From: Podospora pseudocomata
Taxonomy: Eukaryota > Ascomycota > Sordariomycetes > Sordariales > Podosporaceae
DNA: 64,000 nt
Assembly: GCF_035222375.1 (NCBI RefSeq)
Contig: NW_026946363.1
Location: 5,952,001 to 6,016,000, forward strand
Direction of reading: 5' to 3'
Shown piece after piece: positions 57,503-64,000 of the stretch (position 1 is its first letter; the number at the start of each line of letters is the position of its first letter). The notes below the pieces were generated by a model. The model worked only from the letters and a program-made list of their open reading frames with translations, made no database searches and had not been told where the DNA came from. Position numbers and translations under genes: made by a program.

Positions 57503-59176
57503 ATGGCAGCCTGTTCCATATCACGAGTCGTGAACCATCTTCTGATCCAACTCGTAGCCTTTGCTTGGCTTTCTGAGTCCCCTGCATGGGCGCTCAGCAA
57601 TGCGTTTGATGTCCGAGAAGCTAGTATCGACAGTGTGCACAATGCCTTGTTCACCCAAATCACTACCTGCAGAGAGATTGTCTCGGCGTTCATCGCGCGT
57701 GTCGAGGAGTTCAACCCAACTGTCAATGCCATCATCTCGCTGAACCCAGAGGCGTTGTCGATCGCGAACAAGCTGGACGAGCGGATTGCCGCCGGCAACG
57801 TCACGGGCTCGCTTTTTTGCATCCCAGTGGTGCTCAAGGATAACTACGATGCTGTCGGGACGAACACAACGGGGGCTTGCTTTGACCTTGCCAACAGCAA
57901 GCCGTTGGAGGATGCCCCGACCGTCACAGCTCTGAGAAACGCCGGTGCTGTCATTCTCGGCAAGGCAAACCTCCACGAAATGGCTCTTGAGGGCTTGACC
58001 GTCTCGTCTCTGGGCGGCCAGACCGTCAACCCGTACGACAAGACTCGGACGCCAGGAGGAAGCAGTGGGGGGACTGGAGCAGCGGTGGCCTCCAACTTCG
58101 CCATCTTTGGCACGGGGACTGACACGGTAAACTCGCTGAGAAGTCCTGCCAATGCGGGCTCGTTGTTTAGTTTTCGCCCTACGAGGGGCCTGATTTCTCG
58201 TGCCGGAGTGATCCCCGTCAGCTTCACACAGGACACTGTCGGCGCGATTGCTCGCAATCCGAAGGATCTGGCTGTGGCGCTGACTGTTATGGCAAGTGTG
58301 GGATTTGACCCCAATGATAACGTCACGGCCTTGGTCCCGCCAGAGGTGCGGGGCAGGGACTATTCAGCCTCGTTGTATGGTGGTAGTCTGACGGGTCGAC
58401 GGTTCGGTTTTCTAGACGGCTTCTTGAACCATACCGCCTCTGCCGAGACGACTCCGGTCAACGATGTCATGGCTGACATGGTAGAAAAGCTGAAAGGAGC
58501 CGGTGCCACAGTTGTCAACATCACCGAATCCATCTACAACACTGTCACCCTTGCAGCCCTCGACGTCCAAATCTACGAGTTCAAGGAGGTCCTCGACGCC
58601 TACCTCGCCCGGCCACGACTCGGCGGCTCCCCTCGCCCAGACAGCTTCGCCGAGCTGTACAACAGCGGCAGATTCCTCGTCATCCCGGGCCAGTCAGGCA
58701 TGATTCGATCCTCCCTTGTCTCCTCCACCGCTAACACAGCCTATCTCGACTCCCTCCGCAAAATCCAGGACCTCACCCAAGCATTGGACGCAACCTTTGC
58801 CAGGAACAACCTCGACGCGTTGATCTATCCCCAGCAAAAAAACCTCGTTGTCAAGATTGGCTCCCCGTCCCAGAGCGGGAGGAATGGGATTCTGGCCGCG
58901 TTGACTGGGCGGCCGGTGGTTCACGTACCGGCGGGCTTCTCGCCTCCGTCGGAAGACGCGCCGATTGGTGTGCCGATAGGGATGGAGATACTGGGGAGGC
59001 CGTTTTCGGAGGGGTTGCTGCTGAATATCGCGAACCATATTGCTGAGAAGTTTCCTGTGAGGAAGATGCCGCCGTTTGCTAATGGGACGGTGGAGGCGAG
59101 GGCGTATGAGAGTGTGCCGGTTATCAGGCCGGATACGGGGAATATTCCGGGGGTGTATCCTATTGGGGTGTTTTGA
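57503..59176 (+). CDS. Secreted amidase (amidase signature family)
   Basis: This 557-residue intronless protein hydrolyses amide bonds outside the cell or in the secretory path. The signal peptide comprises about the first 30 residues (VNHLLIQLVAFAWLSESPAWA). The amidase signature has the catalytic Lys in VVLKDN (about K112), the Gly/Ser-rich loop TPGGSSGGTGAAVASNF (Ser ~187-188) and a Ser near 211 in DTVNSLRSPA. Many family members read GGSIR-P at this last place; here it is VNSLRSP, so the nucleophile position is kept but its surroundings differ. FRPTRGLISRAGVIPVSFTQ follows as expected. Several N-glycosylation sites occur. The start was chosen because it opens the signal peptide. The substrate is unknown. 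Confidence 0.92.
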   Translation: MAACSISRVVNHLLIQLVAFAWLSESPAWALSNAFDVREASIDSVHNALFTQITTCREIVSAFIARVEEFNPTVNAIISLNPEALSIANKLDERIAAGNVTGSLFCIPVVLKDNYDAVGTNTTGACFDLANSKPLEDAPTVTALRNAGAVILGKANLHEMALEGLTVSSLGGQTVNPYDKTRTPGGSSGGTGAAVASNFAIFGTGTDTVNSLRSPANAGSLFSFRPTRGLISRAGVIPVSFTQDTVGAIARNPKDLAVALTVMASVGFDPNDNVTALVPPEVRGRDYSASLYGGSLTGRRFGFLDGFLNHTASAETTPVNDVMADMVEKLKGAGATVVNITESIYNTVTLAALDVQIYEFKEVLDAYLARPRLGGSPRPDSFAELYNSGRFLVIPGQSGMIRSSLVSSTANTAYLDSLRKIQDLTQALDATFARNNLDALIYPQQKNLVVKIGSPSQSGRNGILAALTGRPVVHVPAGFSPPSEDAPIGVPIGMEILGRPFSEGLLLNIANHIAEKFPVRKMPPFANGTVEARAYESVPVIRPDTGNIPGVYPIGVF

Positions 59177-59423
59177 AGGGGCCTTGGAGCTTGCTGCTTT
59201 TGGTATGAGCGGTGTAAGGTTAGTTTGTATGGAGAGTGTTGCGAGTTATCAATCAAAAATGTTGTTTACTTTTGGAAAGTGATGCAGCACCTGCTGCTGG
59301 ACTGGTCAAGGTATAGGGCTGGGGTGGTCGCCTGTGTGGGCGCCTCTGTGGGTGCGGAGTTGCTCCCGGGGATATAACTTAACGGTCGAGTTCGAGAACA
59401 ACTCTCACGAGGGACGCCTCCAG

Positions 59424-59570
59424 GGTTGGGTGGCGTAATGGTATGAGAGGACGCTCTGCATACTGCTACGACCAACGCGCCCGGAGAGATTCCGCAGACT
59501 GACGCCAGATCTGAGCGCATCTACGGGTTCGACTCAAGACCCGGTCATGCTGCGGAACTCTTTTTTTTTT
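59424..59570 (+). ncRNA. Candidate RNA polymerase III transcript (A box, B box, T-run)
   Basis: TGGCGTAATGG at 59431-59441 matches the A-box consensus, as in some tRNAs. GGTTCGACTCA at 59526-59536 matches a B box in all but its last base, 85 bp downstream. A run of 10 T begins 59561, suitable as a terminator. The sequence does not fold as a tRNA: the acceptor ends do not pair and the T stem is imperfect. It could be a SINE-like or degenerate tRNA-derived element or a small RNA gene. Confidence 0.35.
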
Positions 59571-59750
59571 CTCTTTTTTTTTTTCGCTTTTTTCTTTTCT
59601 CTTTTTTCTTTTCTCTTTTTTCTTTTCTCTTTTTTTTCTCTTTTTTCTCTCTTTTTTTTTCTTTTTGTTTTCTCTTTGTTTTTTCCTCATTTTTTTCTTT
59701 TTCTATATCTTGCGATTATCTTTCGACTTTTCTTTTTCCTGAATATCGAT
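59561..59750 (+). repeat. Long T/C-rich tract
   Basis: About 190 bases are almost entirely T, with C every 6-12 bases and a few G or A, immediately downstream of the Pol III-like boxes. Confidence 0.9.
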
Positions 59751-60169
59751 TCTTTCTTATGAATGCAGAGACCCACGAGCCGAAGTAATTTACTTTTAAC
59801 CATCATGATGGATTATTAACTAACAACGAACGATCAATAGACAAATATCTTTCAACCCTTTGCGAAGCTGTCGCGTCTCTCTCCCTCTCTCCCGCTCTCT
59901 CTCGACTCTCAACTCTGAACGTCAACTGCTTCTCATCACACCCATCCCACCCGATGCCCTCCAGCCTCGCCGGGTGCATTCTCGACGGATGCTGCTCAAT
60001 ACACTCCCCCGCCCTTCTTCTCCCAACTCGGCGGCCGTCTCTCGACATCCATCCCGACCACCTTTCTCTTCAGCCTTCCACCACCCTCCCTCTCCCTACT
60101 CCCCATCCAGTATCTCGGCCGACCAAAGCTCACGTTCAAGTTTCACTACCGAACATCACCAGACACACA

Positions 60170-60286
60170 ATGGTTCCTCACATATCGGACGATGACACCA
60201 AGCCCTTCTTCTTCGGTTACTTCTGGAACGAAGTCAGGTGGCTACCTGGCCTACCAAGCACTACGGCCTTGGTCATGACTGTGTGA
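60170..60286 (+). CDS. Possible 38-residue protein with housekeeping-like leader
   Basis: The ATG follows CACCAGACACACA and a ~300 bp pyrimidine-rich leader of the kind seen before expressed fungal genes. The frame starts MVPHISDDDTKPFFFGYFWNE and ends after 38 residues. A GTCAGG donor after WNE could open an intron, but I find no convincing next exon. It may be the first exon of a lost or short gene, or chance. Confidence 0.25.
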   Translation: MVPHISDDDTKPFFFGYFWNEVRWLPGLPSTTALVMTV

Positions 60287-60566
60287 GGTCATTTTTGCTG
60301 TTGATTATTACGATGTAGTGGATGGTGGAGACATGTCTTGCTCAGAAGATGCGATGAGTTGTGGTGATGCCTTCAGTCCCATGTTTTCACCCTAAAGCCT
60401 TGGCATTCAGGGGCTTCTGGCCTCACGGATACAATAGCTCGATGAACAGCTTTACATGTCATATGACACCGAAACCCGAAACTCAAAAACCTCATTGCGC
60501 TCGGGCTTAAATAGCCATACAAAACCCAGTCATCCAAGCAAATTCAGTCGCTTCCTCACTTCACCC

Positions 60567-63500
60567 CTAAAGAAACCTCGCCAACTTCCCCAGCGCTGTC
60601 TCCTGCTTCGGTACCACAACCACCTCCTCATACTCAACCTCCTCCCCCTCCCCCTCCGACTGCTCTCCAATCTCCTCCTCTTCATCCTCCTTCTTCACCG
60701 CAAAGAAATCCCCCAGCGTTGGCGGAAGCATCTTTTGCTTCCCTTTACCCTCCCCAAACCCAACCCCCAAACTCCTCACAGTAACCGGGCTCGAACTCAG
60801 CAGATCATCCCCCGGCTTCACCGTCCCTGTACCATCATCATTCAGCAAATCCCTGGTCACCGTCCCCCTATCATCCTCACTCAACAAATCCTTCTGCCCC
60901 TCCACCGGCACAAGCAGCTCCCCCCGCGGCATAATAACGACAGACTCTAACCCCGCAATCAACTCAGCCTCCGACGCCGAAGTAGGCTCCCCTTCCGTCT
61001 CGAACTGAGCAACGCTCTCCTGCTGCTGCTCATCACCATCATCGTCGTGCTGAAAGAAATGCACAATCTCCCCCCGGTGCACAATTCTCCCATCCGCCAT
61101 CTTGAGAAAGTCGATATCCCGGAGATCAGACTGATGTTCATCATCCTCCACCACCAAACCCTCCCTATTGACAACCTCCTGCGTCCTCGGCATCTTGAGT
61201 TTATTCCCCATCCCCAAATCAATCAAATCATTCTCCCTCCCACTGGCAATCCGTCCTAGCTCATCGGGGAAAAGCCAAGGAAACGTCACCAACGGCATCG
61301 ACCTCGCCGTGATACTCCTCACATTGATCGTCCCATCTGCGAGCACCTGCGGCTGACGAGCTTGATACAGCGCAATCCGCATCTCCTCGCAGGTGACCTG
61401 GTACATGGCCGCCACAAACGGCCCCAGCTTCTCAAAGTGCCGATCTCCCGCCGCCTTGATGCACTCGGCCCGGAACTGCTCCCTGAGCGCGGCTGCCTCC
61501 CTGCCGACTTTCTCCTGAACCTTGTAGTCGGACCCCACTCGGGGCTTGGACATGACGAACCCGGTCCAGACTTCAAACTCGGTGCGGATCTCGAGCATGC
61601 CGAGGATTCTACGCATGGCAATGTCGTATTGCGTCTTGATCTTGCGTGCTGTTTTTAACACCTCCTGATCGAGCATATACCGAGACAAAATCCGTCTGTT
61701 AAACGGCGACTGGTAGTTCTTCGTCGAGTCAAAGTCTTGCGTGTGAACCATGTCATAGAGCTGTCCCAAAGCAGTCTTGGAGTGGTAACTGCCCTTCTGT
61801 CTCTCCATGAAGTGAGGCCACGATCTTGGATTTAGCTTGTTGCTCCATTCTGCCGGGACGCCCGTCTTGACATAGTCAACAGCGACCGAGTGCTACTATC
61901 AGTTAGCAGCTACCCAACATTCAATAGCCATAACCCACAACCCAAACATACCATCTCGGCAAGCTTCAAACACTTCTCACTCTTCGCCCCCTGCGGCTCC
62001 GCATCCGCCGTCGCAAGATGAGCGTGCGCAATAAAAGGCAACCTGTCGTTCTTCATGAACAACACAAAAAACGAGGCCAAACTCTCCATGATCGACTTCT
62101 TCGAGTCACTCGTCACAGGTGGCTGAGGCGTGTGGTCCATAGGAGGATGCGACCACTCCGTTGGCAACAGCTTCTCGTCCCAAATGACAAAAAAGTCATC
62201 CCCGTCCAGATCACCCCCTGAGCACATGCTCGGCACATCTCTGTCGCCCTCGAGGGGAAAAACCACCACATCACGAAGATGTCTCAGCGCCGGAACGTCC
62301 ACCGCTTCCACCACGCGAATATCCCCGGGGTGCAGAGAAGGGTTGCGACCAATAATACACAACCCAGCAATAGCCTTGTATCCGCTCGGATCATCTCGAT
62401 CAGGAATCTGCAAAAAGATCTGAGGAAGTTGATCCCGCCGTATCCTCTGCCTCCCCTCCGTAGCCTTCGAATGCCCCCTCAGCGTCCCCGTCTCGTCCAC
62501 ACACCCCAGCACAAAAGCCCCCTTCTCCACCGCCAACCTCGCCTTCTCCTTGAGCGTCTTCAGAGACCAAGCCCGCCACAGCTGCAAAACAGTCTTGACA
62601 AACGGCTCATTCGAGTCCATAAACCCGCTCTTGATCATGCGCGCGATGCTAACCGTGGTCATGTTCTCGTCCACAAACGACGTGAGCATGTCCACCGCGC
62701 TCTTCCCGTCCGTCATGGCCCTGTCAAATCTGGATAGCTGCTCGCGCATCAGATCAACGAACACGTGGTCCGGGACACCCAACGACGACAGGATCGTGAT
62801 GGTCTGCCGGTTGAGCGTGGCGCATGAAAAGCTGGAACACCGGACGACCTCCAGACCATTGTACGCAGCCGAGAACTTCTCCTGAGACGGCCGGATGTGA
62901 ACCTCCGTTCCCTTAGCGTGCTTCCAACCAACCAGGACTCCTTTGCAGCCGCCCATACGGAATTGGTACGCTGACGGTGGTGGATATACCTGCCAGTCTT
63001 CGGCCACCAGCCTGGAGAGCAGAGGAGAAATCCTCCCCACACCATCAGTAAAGCAGTGCTTGCCGTCCGCGGTGTTGATGTCTTCGATCTCGACGATGGG
63101 CGGGAATGTTACACCCCTCAACACACGCGTGGTCGAGAAACACTGCCCTAGCCGGGCCGCATACTTTGCAACCACCTTGATATGTTCAAAGTTGCCCATC
63201 CACCTGCGAATGTCATCACAACTGGGCACCATGTCCCCCGCATGACTATCAGGCTGACAAAACATGAAAGCTCCATTTTCTCTGACTTGGGAGTTCCCAA
63301 ACGCCAGAAACTTCCAGTGCCACTTCCCCATGCGAATGCCCCAAAAAAGGACTCGATAAACGCGGGTATAGAGGTCATCATCCCTGTCGGCATCGCTCCC
63401 TCTCACCCTCCCCTCCAGCTGCTCATCCGTGAACTGAATGCGCATAAAGTAATTCTGGAAAGTCCAGTAATGCCGAATGACTCGGTTGGTCGTCTCGACG

Positions 63501-64000
63501 GTGGGAGTGCTGAATATGATCTTGGTCGGCGTAACCATAACCTTCCGCACCAGAGCGCAATAATGAGGCAGCCGGAGTGTGGTCGGGTAGTAAGTCAACG
63601 CCCCTACATCGGTAAGCAGACTCACCGGATCCCAGATCTTCCTTCCCATATCCGCAGCATACTCCAGCACCAAACGTGCTCGCTGAGGGTCTTGACCCTT
63701 AGGATCTGCAAGCTCGAGCAGCTTCTCCAGAAACTCACGCCCAATGCTGTATTCGCACAGGATGCCCTGGGAGATGCAAACCTGCAGCTGATACCTGACG
63801 TCGAACGGGAGAAAGATGGTCGTGTCAGGCCCAAGAGCAGCCAAATCCGCCGCCCATGAGTTTGCCTGAACAGTTGAAGAAACCACTTCGGACTCTCTGA
63901 GAATAGACCAAAGCTCAGGCTCTCGGTTTGGTGTCTGCGTAAAAGTGGCGTCAGTCGTCTTGATGTTCCAGTCTCGGAGGTACTGTTCAATCTTGCTCCA
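60567..64000 (-). CDS. RNA-dependent RNA polymerase, partial (5' end off right edge)
   Basis: The C-terminal 1124 residues belong to a cellular RdRP of the RNA-silencing type, which makes double-stranded RNA from aberrant or unpaired transcripts. Exons on the minus strand are 64000-61952 (open at the edge) and 61892-60567; the 59 bp intron has a GCTAACTGATAG end. The catalytic loop is CSGGDLDGDDFFVIWDEK, with DLDGD at 62212-62198. Other marks are CFTDGVGRISP, YQFRMGGCKGVLVGWK and VFPLEGDRDVPS. DLDGD fits the SAD-1/RRP-3 type rather than QDE-1 (DYDGD in my recollection). The C-terminus is acidic and ends TALGKLARFL. Which paralogue it is cannot be told without the N-terminal part. Confidence 0.93.

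Larger units (their letters stand above)
59177..60566. other. Intergenic with Pol III-like unit and pyrimidine tract
   Basis: This 1.39 kb stretch lies between the amidase and RdRP genes. It contains an A-box/B-box/T-run candidate, a long C/T tract (59561-59750) and a pyrimidine-rich leader with a 38-codon frame at 60170, all listed separately. Confidence 0.6.

Overview
This window looks like nuclear DNA of a filamentous ascomycete, most likely a Sordariomycete. The evidence is about 42 short introns, mostly 50-90 bp, with CTAAC/CTGAC-like branch points. The gene complement is also typical: a Zn2Cys6-type regulator, an RTA1-like protein, fasciclin and proline-rich GPI proteins, an RNA-dependent RNA polymerase, a roadblock dynein chain, and EF-1alpha with a minute first exon. 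I recognise 22 protein genes. No rRNA, CRISPR array, AT-rich RIP-like block, or intact transposon or virus-like element was seen. Gene models were spliced by hand from the sequence; exon coordinates are given in each entry.

Layout, left to right. 1-6019, all plus strand: the 3' part of a fungal transcription factor, ISD11 (Fe-S cluster assembly) and an acidic low-complexity protein whose frame stays open after its stop through a 13-unit pentapeptide minisatellite. 7.2-10.5 kb, minus: a two-domain fasciclin GPI protein and PAPS reductase. 12.3-21.8 kb, plus: phosphoserine phosphatase, tef1 (EF-1alpha) behind a 3.5 kb gene-free stretch, and a BOR1/SLC4 anion transporter. 22.3-29.5 kb, minus: an RTA1-like membrane protein and a steryl ester hydrolase-like lipase with six exons. 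30.3-35.5 kb: an F-box protein, then ribosomal protein eS30 with a small CxxC protein gene ending 26 bp upstream on the same strand, then a CREG-like secreted protein.

36-47 kb: a 1079-residue protein of unknown function, a roadblock dynein light chain, IPI1 (60S biogenesis) and a DED1/Vasa-type DEAD-box helicase. 47.6-59.2 kb: an acetyl-CoA transporter, a CENP-O/Mcm21-like kinetochore protein, a proline-rich GPI wall protein, an MFS transporter and a secreted amidase. 59.2-64 kb: a possible RNA polymerase III unit (A box, B box, T-run), a long pyrimidine tract, and an RNA-dependent RNA polymerase running off the right edge.

The genes are mostly unrelated housekeeping and surface or transport functions. 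I see no biosynthetic cluster and no clear multi-gene defence or mobile system. Several themes touch translation (EF-1alpha, eS30, IPI1, DEAD-box helicase) and sulfur or Fe-S metabolism (PAPS reductase, ISD11), but they are not physically clustered. The most unusual observations are the eS30/CxxC tandem pair, two GC-AG introns sharing the donor GCATGTT, the open frame beyond a stop at 6017-6019, and the A-box/B-box/T-run element near 59.5 kb.
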